Positions 22,440 to 33,800 of a stretch of DNA of 64,000 nt are shown here, piece by piece. The stretch is from NCBI GenBank assembly GCA_037349105.1, contig JAYJMM010000079.1:620001-684000 (forward strand). The letters run 5' to 3'. Positions within the stretch are counted from its first letter, which is position 1. Every line of letters begins with the position of its first letter. Origin of the DNA: Limnomonas spitsbergensis. Taxonomy: Eukaryota; Chlorophyta; Chlorophyceae; Chlamydomonadales. Below the pieces are notes generated by a model, which searched no databases, was not told the DNA's origin, and saw only the letters and a program-made list of their open reading frames with translations. A program made the translations under genes and the position numbers.

Positions 22440-23770
22440 AAGGATGAATGTCGAGGGCATTCTCGGTACTTTGGCTCTTTATAAAAAAACTGAGGGGGGA
22501 AAACGCCTGGCCCTCAAGTGCACCGCGCTGCTTTTACCATGGCAATAAATGCACCTTGCCACCTTTCAGCAAGTCGGAAATTTCCGCATGTGTCTACTAC
22601 TGCCATTTCCCCATTGACGATTCTTCCTGTGCTGTTGTCTGTGTTCAGGGTCTCAGGGATGATATGATCTTTGAGTGAATTTGATTAGCCGTCACTGGCG
22701 TCAAGGGATATTATTAAGTTGTGGATATGAGTGCCATTTCCCAATTTGGCAGAGTTGAGGTGATCCATTTGGTGCGTGCGTCAGGCATGTGGAGGATGTG
22801 CTGCAAGAATGTTCACAGGTTGGGTTTCGAGGGTACGGCGGTGTAACTCGCCATTTCAGCAGCGCTGCTGTGCTTTGAATTGGTGGTCGACCATTATGCC
22901 AAGGTAACAGCCTCTCTTTTGTGGTCAGGCCTGCCTCTGCAATCCCAGGATTCTGTGGCCAAGCCTCTGCCTCTGCATTCCTGGGATAAGGGCTGTTGAC
23001 TTCCCTCTTTCGCCTGCTTTCCTGCACCGTGACCCAGCAGACCTGGCCTGTCCAGAAGTGTGCGAAAATCGAATGTGACAAAATACAAAAATTTCGTCCA
23101 AGAAGTGCTTCCAAGTTCCGCTGTTTTCCAGCGGGGCGGTATCCAAGGGTTTACTAATGTCTCACTTCCATTGTCATCACTTAATTGTTTATAACGGGTA
23201 CGGTACTGAACATGGGGGCTGGTGGTAGGCCTGATTGATGTTCATGCTCTCTGTTCCCCCATGGCCTTGCTGTTTTCTCATCTGAAAATAATTGATAGTG
23301 TTTCAGGGCTGGGGGTCTTTTTGAGTGACCATAATGGCCCTGCATCTAAATAAAAATGCGTTTTTATTTTCCTCCCATGCTTTGCTTCATGGACGATTTG
23401 GAAAATATTCAATCAAAACAACTGACATCGAATTTCTGCTCGTTGCGGTTGTTTGAGTGTGATCATGTTTTTGTTCACAAGACCTATGGGCATTGCTCGA
23501 GAGAAAGAAAGTAAAGACTGTCGCTTGTTAACACAACTCCCTGGGCTACAAATAAAGGAAATCTCCTGATGTGGATATGGGGGGCTTTTGGTTATTGCAT
23601 CCATGATTGTCATGGTTCGTTTGCTCCTCATGAAAAATGCTTGTGGGTGGATCCTAGCTCATCGCATAAATGCTCCGGACATACCTGGTGGACGCATGTC
23701 CCCAGCGTCTCTTGGCCAATAACAGCCCCCTCGGCCCGGAGATGATACTACCATGGTCCTGGCTGTGCAT
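22440..23770. other. intergenic, no gene seen
   Basis: AT-richer sequence with no exon of recognisable family on either strand. CCTCTGCNNTCCNGGGAT words repeat near 22930-22990. Confidence 0.35.
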
Positions 23771-23772
23771 TG

Positions 23773-23845
23773 CCAATGACGTTACAACTCTTAAGCCCTC
23801 ATGAAAAAGGCCCTGCCGCATCAATGGGCACCTAACTAGAGGGTT
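23773..23845 (+). repeat. dispersed repeat, family B, diverged
   Basis: CAATGACGTTACAACTCTTA, CATGAAAAAGGCCCTGCCGC and GGGCACCTAACTAGAGGG follow the family order with several changes. Confidence 0.6.
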
Positions 23846-23961
23846 GGGAGTTAAGAACGGAAAAACACACAAGGGCAGGAAAAAATGAGGAAAAGTGGGA
23901 AATATAGTGACAGTAGACACATGCTGTGAATTGTAGCTGGAATTGGGCTTAGTCATTACCT

Positions 23962-24015
23962 CCCAGCCACACGCGGCCGAGCGTTCAGCAGGGCCCAGCG
24001 GTTATGCACCGTTCC
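23962..24015 (-). repeat. dispersed repeat, family B, reverse copy
   Basis: CGCGGCCGAGCGTTCAGCAG then GGCCCAGCGGTTATGCACCG is the reverse complement of the central family B block. Confidence 0.5.
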
Positions 24016-24073
24016 TTAATTCTGGAGATCAGTACAAGTGCGTTGCCACCCTTCACCGCCACCATCCACCATT

Positions 24074-24345
24074 TAATGACATTACACCTCGCTCTGGGCC
24101 ATGCTGAGAGGCCTCGGTCGTGTACGTGCCCAACAGCCAACAACGTTACAACTCTGGGCCCTGCTCAAAAAGGCTGGGCTGCGCAATAGGGAAGTTGGGA
24201 GAAGTAGAGTGATGAGGGAGAAGAAAGCAAGAGAGGAATCAATGCAAAGATAAATGACCACCACTATGCCGATGACGTAACTCCTCTGGGCCGTGCTCAA
24301 AAGGCTCCGCCGTCTGGGCGCCCGACTATCTAGTCAGAAGGGATA
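24074..24345 (+). repeat. cluster of three family B copies
   Basis: Partial copies at 24074-24115 and 24139-24200 and a fuller one at 24269-24345 (GATGACGTAACTCCTCTGGG, GTGCTCAAAAGGCT, TCTGGGCGCCCGACTA). Confidence 0.6.
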
Positions 24346-24484
24346 GAAACTTGAGGTTAGATGAGGAAGGATAGAAACAGGCTAAAAAGAAGAAGGGGAA
24401 GACCACTCTCAAGATTGAGGGAGGTCTCCAACCCAGCCCGACCAGGTCTTAGTCACAATAGACCGTTCTGCATGGTCCGGTCAC

Positions 24485-24655
24485 CCTAGTCATACAGCTG
24501 TCATCCCAGTCATACAGCGGGCATACCAGTCACAGCTGTCATCCCAGTCACACAGCTGTCATCCTAGTCATACAGCTATCATCCTAGTCACACAGCTGTC
24601 ATCCTAGTCACACAGCTGTCATCCTAGTCATACAGCTGTCATCCTGGTCATCAGA
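24485..24655 (+). repeat. 18-bp tandem repeat CACAGCTGTCATCCTAGT
   Basis: About nine copies immediately downstream of the P450 stop codon, so probably in its 3' UTR or just beyond. The unit contains the palindrome CAGCTG. Confidence 0.85.
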
Positions 24656-24671
24656 ACTCCCCTTAATCTCG

Positions 24672-24809
24672 CTAGCGTAGGAGGGGCTGCATCCAGAGAC
24701 CCTCCTGGGGGCTGGCGGTGATGCCGTACGAAATCGACAATGGCACTTGGCCTGGCTCCAGAACAAAGGTCAGTCGGCTGTACAACCGAATCAGCGTCAC
24801 CTTGGCCTC
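24672..24809 (-). CDS. P450 last exon
   Basis: 45 codons and TAG: EAKVTLIRLYSRLTFVLEPG, QVPLSISYGITASPQEGLWM, QPLLR. Acceptor GCTCTTCAG|GAGGCC, phase 0. The spacing FAxxEAK across the junction matches the family. Confidence 0.92.
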   Translation of the reverse strand, partial: EAKVTLIRLYSRLTFVLEPGQVPLSISYGITASPQEGLWMQPLLR

Positions 24810-27800
24810 CTGAAGAGCGGGGCGGAATGTATGAGGAGTGAAAGGGGAGCGGGGCGGAATGTGTCAATTGAAAGGGGAGCGGGGCGGAATGTATGAGAAG
24901 TGAAAGGGGAGCGGGTAGATCGGGGCTGAATGTGTCAATTGAAAGGGGAGCGGGGCGGAATGTGTCAATTAAAAGGGGATCGGGGCGGAATGTGTCAATT
25001 GAAAGGGGAGCGGGGCGGAATGTGTCAATTGTAAGGGGATTGGGGCGGAATGTGTCAATTGAAAGGGGAGCGGGGCGGAATGTGTCAATTGAAAGGGGAG
25101 CGGGGCAGAATGTGTCAATTTAAAGGGGATCGGGGCGGAATGTGTCAATTGAAAGGGGATCGGGGCGGAATGTGTCAATTGAAAGGGGATCGGGGCGGAA
25201 TGTGTCAATTGAAAGGGGATCGGGGCGGAATGTGTCAATTGAAAGGGGATCGGGGCGGAATGTGTCAATTGAAAGGGGATCGGGGCGGAATGTGTCAATT
25301 GAAAGGGGATCGGGGCGGAATGTGTCAATTGAAGGGGGATCGGGGCGGAATGTGTCAATTGAAAGGGGATCGGGGCGGAATGTAACAATTGAAAGGGGAG
25401 CGGGGCGGAATGTGTCAATTGAAAGGGGAGCGGGGCGGAATGTGTCAACTGAAAGGGGATTGGGGCGGATTGTGTCAATTGAAAGGGGATCGGGGCGGAA
25501 TGTGTCAATTGAAAGGGGAGCGGGGCGGAATGTGTCAATTGAAAGGGGAGCGGGGCGGAATGTGTCAATTGAAAGGGGATCGGGGCGGAATGTGTCAATT
25601 GAAAGGGGAGCGTGGCGAAATGTGTCAATTGAAAGGGGAGCGGGGCGGAATGTGTCAATTGAGAGGGGAGCGGGGCGGAATGTGTCAATTGAAAGGGGAG
25701 CGGGGCGGAATGTTTCAATTGAAAGGGGATCGGGGCGGAATGTGTCAATTGAAAGGGGATCGGGGCGGAATGTGTCAATTGAAAGGGGATCGGGGCGGAA
25801 TGTGTCAATTGAAAGGGGATCGGGGCGGAATGTGTCAATTGAAAGGGGAGCGGGGCGGAATGTGTCAATTGAAAGGGGAGCGCGGCAGAATGTGTCAATT
25901 GAAAGGGGAGCGGGGCGGAATGTGTCAATTGAAAGGGGAGCGGGGCGGAATGTGTCAATTGAAAGGGGAGCGGGTAGATCGGGGCTGAATGTGTCAATTG
26001 AAAGGGGAGCGGGGCAGAATGTGTCCATTTAAAGGGGATCGGGGCGGAATGTGTCAATTGAAAGGGGAGCGGGGCGGAATGTTTCAATTGAAAGGGGATC
26101 GGGGCGGAATGTGTCAATTGAAAGGGGATCGGGGCGGAATGTGTCAATTGAAAGGGGAGCGGGGCGGAATGTTTCAATTGAAAGGGGAGCGGGGCGGAAT
26201 GTTTCAATTGAAAGGGGAGCGGGGCGGAATGTGTCAATTGAAAGGGGAGCGGGGCGGAATGTGTCAATTGAAAGGGGAGCGGGGCGGAATGTGTCAATTG
26301 AAAGGGGAGCGGGGCGGAATGTGTCAATTGAAAGGGGAGCGGGGCGGAATGTGTCAATTGAAAGGGGATCGGGGCGGAATGTGTCAATTGAAAGGGGATC
26401 GGGGCGGAATGTGTCAATTGAAAGGGGAGCGGGGCGGAATGTGTCAATTGAAAGGGGATCGGGGCGGAATGTGTCAATTGAAAGGGGATCGGGGCGGAAT
26501 GTGTCAATTGAAAGGGGAGCGGGGCGGAATGTGTCAATTGAAAGGGGAGCGGGGCGGAATGTGTCAATTGAAAGGGGAGCGGGGCAGAATGTGTCAATTG
26601 AAAGGGGATCGGGGCGGAATGTGTCAATTGAAAGGGGAGCGGGGCAGAATGTGTCAATTGAAAGGGGATCGGGGCGGAATGTGTCAATTGAAAGGGGAGC
26701 GGGGCAGAATGTGTCAATTGAAAGGGGATCGGGGCGGAATGTGTCAATTGAAAGGGGATCGGGGCAGAATGTTTCAATTTAAAGGGGATCGGGGCGGAAT
26801 GTGTCAATTGAAAGGGGATCGGGGCGGAATGTGTCAATTGAAAGGGGATCGGGGCGGAATGTGTCAATTGAAAGGGGAGCGGGGCGGAATGTGTCAATTG
26901 AAAGGGGAGCGGGGCGGAATGTTTCAATTGAAAGGGGATCGGGGCGGAATGTGTCAATTGAAAGGGGATCGGGGCGGAATGTGTCAATTGAAAGGGGATC
27001 GGGGCGGAATGTGTCAATTGAAAGGGGATCGGGGCGGAATGTGTCAATTGAAAGGGGAGCGGGGCGGAATGTGTCAATTGAAAGGGGATTGGGGCGGAAT
27101 GTGTCAATTGAAAGGGGAGCGGGGCGGAATGTGTCAATTGAAAGGGGAGCGGGGCGGAATGTGTCAATTGAAAGGGGATTGGGGCGGATTGTGTCAATTG
27201 AAAGGGGATCGGGGCGGAATGTGTCAATTGAAAGGGGAGCGGGGCGGAATGTGTCAATTGAAAGGGGAGCGGGGCGGAATGTGTCAATTGAGAGGGGAGC
27301 GGGGCGGAATGTGTCAATTGAAAGGGGAGCGTGGCGGAATGTGTCAATTGAAAGGGGATCGGGGCGGAATGTGTCAATTGAGAGGGGAGCGGGGCGGAAT
27401 GTGTCAATTGAAAGGGGAGCGGGGCGGAATGTTTCAATTGAAAGGGGATCGGGGCGGAATGTGTCAATTGAAAGGGGATCGGGGCGGAATGTGTCAATTG
27501 AAAGGGGAGCGGGGCAGAATGTGTCAATTGAAAGGGGATCGGGGCGGAATGTGTCAATTGAAAGGGGAGCGGGGCAGAATGTGTCAATTGAAAGGGGAGC
27601 GGGGCGGAATGTGTCAATTGAAAGGGGAGCGGGGCGGAATGTGTCAATTGAAAGGGGATCGGGGCGGAATGTGTCAATTGAAAGGGGAGCGGGGCGGAAT
27701 GTGTCAATTGAAAGGGGAGCGGGGCGGAATGTGTCAATTGAAAGGGGAGCAGGGCGGAATGTGTCAGTTGAAAGGGGATCGGGGCGGAATGTGTCAATTG

Positions 27801-30800
27801 AAAGGGGATCGGGGCGGAATGTTTCAATTGAAAGGGGATCGGGGCGGAATGTGTCAATTGAAAGGGGATCGGGGCGGAATGTGTCAATTGAAAGGGGAGC
27901 GGGGCAGAATGTGTCAATTGAAAGGGGATCGGGGCGGAATGTGTCAATTGAAAGGGGAGCGGGGCAGAATGTGTCAATTGAAAGGGGAGCGGGGCGGAAT
28001 GTGTCAATTGAAAGGGGAGCGGGGCGGAATGTGTCAATTGAAAGGGGATCGGGGCGTAATGTGTCAATTGAAAGGGGAGCGGGGCGGAATGTGTCAATTG
28101 AAAGGGGAGCGGGGCGGAATGTGTCAATTGAAAGGGGAGCAGGGCGGAATGTGTCAGTTGAAAGGGGACCATAGTTGTAATACATACCCCTCACCCCCCA
28201 AGCCCCCCACCCCCCCCCACACACATTTTTCACACACACTCACACACATTTCCACCCCCCCACCCACACCTCCTCTTCCTCCACGTTCCATGAGACCCAC
28301 CATAGTTGTAATACACACCCCTCACCCCCCAAGCCCCCCAAGCCCCCCACCCACCCCACACATATTTTCACACACTCACACACATTTCCACCCAACCACC
28401 CACACCTCCTCTTCCTCCACGTTCCGTGAGACCCACCATAGTAGCAAACCTGTGCCCTGGGCACATACGGGCGCCCACACCAAATGGCACGTAGCTGTTG
28501 GGTAGAATTGAATCCAATCCCTGAGATCAAGATGGGGGGGCAGACACATATAATGAAAAGTGGAAATGTACGGTTACCGTATTCGTATATACGGAATAAA
28601 CCGTATGGGGAAATGTACGGTTTACCATATACGCATACTTCCCCAAAAATATACAGTATGCTGGTATGCCGACCCTACTAACCCTACAAACATGTATGCA
28701 CCCATGGGGCATGTAGCTGTCAGGCTAAATTGACTCCGCTCCCTGAGATCAAGAGGGTGTGGGGGACACATGTAAATAAATGCACCTATGGGGCATGTTA
28801 GCAAGTAGCTTTTGACCTGGATTGATCCTGCTCCAGGTCAGGAGCGGGGGGGAGGACAGCAGGGATTTTGAAGGCAGCGCTTACAAACCGTTTGCCTGGA
28901 TTGAATCCACTCCCTGATATCAGGGGGACAGGGGACAGGGGACAGGGGACAGGGGACAGGGGACAGGGGATGGATTTTTTTTGCATGATTCTGTTTTATT
29001 TTAAAGCTCAATGAATATAGTTATATATTATGACATGCCATAGGGCATGATTGAAAAAGCCACTCCTGTTGGTTAGGGTCTAGGTTAACCATACCATACC
29101 CCCCTAAGATCTGAAGGGGTGGGTATGGTATGGTACCCACCTCTTCAGGGGGGGGACCATACCATACCCACCCCTTCAGATCTTAGGGGGTTATGGTATG
29201 GTACGGAGACTCGGAGGTCAGGAGATACGGCGCATTGCTGCTGGAGAGGTGACGATCAACACTTTTTCTCTTGCTAGGACTTAACAAGGTGTGAGACCAG
29301 CCGCCCAACCCAACCCAACTAGTAATTATCACTGCTGAGATGACAAGAGGCGGTATGGATCACAGCTGGAGTGTGAGGATATGGTATGAGCCGCGGCCAG
29401 CGTTCCACACTTCCACTCTGCTGGATGCACTCCAATTTAAAGGTGTGCGGGTCGTCCTACTGCCCCAGTGTGGGATCTGGTATGAACGAGTACTTGTCTT
29501 CCACACTACTCCCATTTACCTGCAGGAAGCACTCCGGTTTGAAGGCGTCGTCACATGGCTGAAATGTGGGGATTTTGTATGAACCATTATTGGCTTCCAC
29601 ACGTCCACACTACTTCCATCTACCTGCCGGAAACGTTCCGGTTTGAAGGCATTTGATCATTGGTCCAGATCGTCCCACAGCTGGAATGTTGGGATTTGTT
29701 ATGAACCAATGTTGGCTTCCACACTTCCACACATCTTCCACCTACCTGCATGAAGCGCTCCGGCTTGAAGGCGTCGGGTTCGTCCAACAGCTGGAATGTG
29801 GGGACTTGGTATGAACCACTGTTGGCTTCCACACTTCCACACTACTCCCACCTACCTGCAGGAAGCGCTCCGGCTTGAAGGCGTCCGGATCGTCCCACAG
29901 CGCAGCGCTCCGGTGGATGGTCATGAGGGAGAGGACCACCGGGGTGCCTGCAGTGAGCAGCAGCCGGTAGCAGGGTTGCACGGCTCAGGCTTATTAGACA
30001 CTTTTTGTGTCAGAATGTTGATGCAACCACCCCACAGCCTGGTTCTACCAAGGTCGCAGGGTAGGGCACAGTTCAAGCCGGAGTATTAGATTGCGTCGTG
30101 AGGGAGAGGATCACCGGGGTGCCTGCAGGGAGCAGCATCCGGTACGAGGGTAGCACGATATGACAAGATCTGTGATTCTTTTTGTTATGTCCAGGATTCT
30201 TAGTTCAGTACCGAAAGGCCCCCAAAGCGCCTGCAGGCTCAAAAGGCCCCCCAGAGCGCCGCAGGCTCAAAATATTTCGACGATTCTCTGCATTACCGCA
30301 TTTTTTTTTATGATTTTAAGCAGGGAGCGACTGCCCTTGGCTCGAAGGCCATGACTTGTTCCATAACGTGTTTAGGGTTTAGGGTTGAGGGCTGAGGGCT
30401 CTAAGGTTTTAGGGTTAAGGGTTTAAGATACCATATTTTAGTACAAGTCATACTCAGTGCTGACTGACATAATCATTGGACATGATGCACCTCAGGCCTA
30501 CAAGGACCACTGCCGTGCCTGCAGGAGCAGCAGCCAGTAACATAGCTGAATTAGGACGGCGGACCCGATTCATCAGAGCCCCTTCCCTCCCTCCCTGGAC
30601 TTCCTAAGGAAGAAAATAAACGCTGATCGATGCTGCGTCCATTTGGGGAAGTACAGGTTGCCCAGCGTCATATCATTTATAGGTTGAACTGTTGAGAGGT
30701 ATTTTTGGCCTAATGCCTCATGCTCCACACCTGGGGGTACCTTGTACTTGCCCAGCATCATGGGTGTCTTATTGTCTTAAGTTTAGTTTCATGTTTCATG

Positions 30801-33800
30801 TCTCATGCGTAATGTCTCATGTTTCATGTCTCATGCGTCATGTCTCATGTTTCATGTCTCATGCGTAATGTCTCACACGTATTGTCTCACGCGTCATGTC
30901 TCAGGCTCCATACCTGGGGGGACCTGGAACTTGCCCAGCATCAGGGGAGCAGGCGATTGCCTGGATGTGACATGGCCGGGGGGGTGAAGACGCATGGCCT
31001 CGTTCAGCACAGCCGCGGTGTACTCAAACTGGAAATTAAGGAGAACGGGGGGGAGGGGAGAGGTTGCAAAAGATAAGTTGGAGACCTTATTATGTGCAGT
31101 ATTGGAGAGGGGATTTAGCCCAGTCTTAATTTACCTTATAATATCACGGCGGTACAGTAAAACTGGAAATTCAGGTGGGTGAAGACGCATGGCTTCACTC
31201 AGCACAGCCATGGTGTCATCAAACTGGAAATCAAGGAGTGTAGCGGGGGGGAGGGAGGGAGGGGGAGTTGCGAAGTAAATGAGTGTGAGTGGGGGGGAGG
31301 GGGAAGTGGAGAGAGGTTGCAAAGTGAAGGAGTGCGGGTCGGGTGGAGGGGGGAGGGGGGAGGGGTTGCAAAGTGAAGGAGTGCGGGTGGGGTGAAGGGG
31401 GAAGGGGGAAGGGTGGAGGGGGGAGGGGGGGTGGGGTGGAGGGGGGAGGGGGGAGGGGTTGCAAAGTGAAGGAGTGCGGGTGGGGTGAAGGGGGAAGGGG
31501 GAAGGGGGAAGGGTGGAGGGGGGGTGCAAAGTGAAGGAGTGCGGGTGGGGTGGAGGGGGGAGGGGGAAGGGTGGAGGGGGGGTGCAAAGTGAAGGAGTGC
31601 GGGTGGGGTGGAGGGGGGAGGGGGAAGGGTTGAGGGGGGGTGCAAAGTGAAGGAGTGCAGGTGAGGTGAAGGGGGAAGGGGGAAGGGTGGAGGGGGGGTG
31701 CAAAGTGAAGGAGTGCGGGTGGGGTGGAGGGGGGAGGGGGAAGGGTGGAGGGGGGGTGCAAAGTGAAGGAGTGCGGGTGGGGTGGAGGGGGAAGGGGGAA
31801 GGGTGGAGGGGGGGTGCAAAGTGAAGGAGTGCGGGTGGGGTGGAGGGGGGAGGGGGAAGGGTGGAGGGGGGGTGCAAAGTGAAGGAGTGCGGGTGGGGTG
31901 GAGGGGGAAGGGTGGAGGGGGGGTGCAAAGTGAAGGAGTGCGGGTGGGGTGGAGGGTGGGGTGGAGGGGGGGTGCAAAGTGAAGGAGTGCGGGTGGGGTG
32001 GAGGGTGGAGGGGGGAGGGGGGAGGGGGGGGTGCAAAGTGAAGGAGTGCGGGTGGGGTGGAGGGTGGAGGGGGGAGGGTGGAGGGGGGGTGCAAAGTGAA
32101 GGAGTGCGGGTGGGGTGGAGGGTGGAGGGGGAAGGGTGGAGGGGGGGTGCAAAGTGAAGGAGTGCGGGTGGGGTGGAGGGTGGAGGGGGGAGGGGGGAGG
32201 GGGGGTGCAAAGTGAAGGAGTGCGGGTGGGGTGGAGGGTGGAGGGGGAAGGGTGGAGGGGGGGTGCAAAGTGAAGGAGTGCGGGTGGGGTGGAGGGTGGA
32301 GGGGGGAGGGGGGAGGGGGGGTGCAAAGTGAAGGAGTGCGGGTGGGGTGGAGGGTGGAGGGGGGAGGGTGGAGGGGGGGTGCAAAGTGAAGGAGTGCGGG
32401 TGGGGTGGAGGGGGGAGGGGGAAGGGTGGAGGGGGGGTGCAAAGTGAAGGAGTGCGGGTGGGGTGGAGGGTGGAGGGGGAAGGGTGGAGGGGGGAGGGGG
32501 GGTGCAAAGTGAAGGAGTGCGGGTGGGGTGGAGGGGGGAGGGGGAAGGGTGGAGGGGGGGTGCAAAGTGAAGGAGTGCGGGTGAGGTGAAGGGGGAAGGG
32601 GGAAGGGTGGAGGGGGGAGGGGGGGTGCGAAGTGAAGGAGTGCGGGTGAGGTGAAGGGGGAAGGGGGAAGGGTGGAGGGGGGGTGCAAAGTGAAGGAGTG
32701 CGGGTGAGGTGAAGGGGGAAGGGGGAAGGGTGGAGGGGGGGTGCAAAGTGAAGGAGTGCGGGTGGGGTGGAGGGGGAAGGGGGAAGGGGGGAGGGGGGGT
32801 GCAAAGTGAAGGAGTGCGGGTGAGGTGAAGGGGGAAGGGGGAAGGGTGGAGGGGGGGTGCAAAGTGAAGGAGTGCGGGTGGGGTGGAGGGGGGAGGGGGA
32901 AGGGTGGAGGGGGGGTGCAAAGTGAAGGAGTGCGGGTGGGGTGGAGGGGGGAGGGGGAAGGGTGGAGGGGGGGTGCAAAGTGAAGGAGTGCGGGTGGGGT
33001 GGAGGGTGGAGGGGGGAGGGGGGAGGGGGGAGGGGGGGTGCGAAGTGAAGGAGTGCGGGTGGGGTGGAGGGTGGAGGGGGGAGGGGGGAGGGGGGGTGCA
33101 AAGTGAAGGAGTGCGGGTGGGGTGGAGGGTGGAGGGGGGAGGGGGGAGGGGGGGTGCAAAGTGAAGGAGTGCGGGTGGGGTGGAGGGTGGAGGGGGGAGG
33201 GGGGAGGGGGGGTGCAAAGTGAAGGAGTGCGGGTGGGGTGGAGGGTGGAGGGGGGAGGGGGGAGGGGGGGTGCAAAGTGAAGGAGTGCGGGTGGGGTGGA
33301 GGGGGGAGGGGGAAGGGTGGAGGGGGGGTGCAAAGTGAAGGAGTGCGGGTGGGGTGGAGGGTGGAGGGGGAAGGGTGGAGGGGGGAGGGTGGAGGGGGGG
33401 TGCAAAGTGAAGGAGTGCGGGTGGGGTGGAGGGGGGAGGGGGAAGGGTGGAGGGGGGGTGCAAAGTGAAGGAGTGCGGGTGAGGTGAAGGGGGAAGGGGG
33501 AAGGGTGGAGGGGGGAGGGGGGGTGCGAAGTGAAGGAGTGCGGGTGAGGTGAAGGGGGAAGGGGGAAGGGTGGAGGGTGGAGGGGGGGTGCGAAGTGAAG
33601 GAGTGCGGGTGAGGTGAAGGGGGAAGGGGGAAGGGTGGAGGGGGGGTGCAAAGTGAAGGAGTGCGGGTGAGGTGAAGGGGGAAGGGGGAAGGGTGGAGGG
33701 GGGGTGCAAAGTGAAGGAGTGCGGGTGGGGTGGAGGGGGAAGGGGGAAGGGGGGAGGGGGGGTGCAAAGTGAAGGAGTGCGGGTGAGGTGAAGGGGGAAG

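Noticed and set aside
24826..28170. Possible CRISPR array
   Set aside because: Units are directly adjacent with no unique spacers, and there are no cas genes. The genome is eukaryotic.
24969..28172. Long ORFs on both strands (up to 1067 codons) with decapeptide repeats
   Set aside because: The 30-bp monomer is a multiple of three without stops in four frames. Both strands are equally open, which real genes would not show.
30371..30430. Telomere or chromosome end (TTTAGGG)
   Set aside because: Only a few degenerate units inside a gene; similar words are scattered at 6365, 37808 and 47100 within intron repeats.
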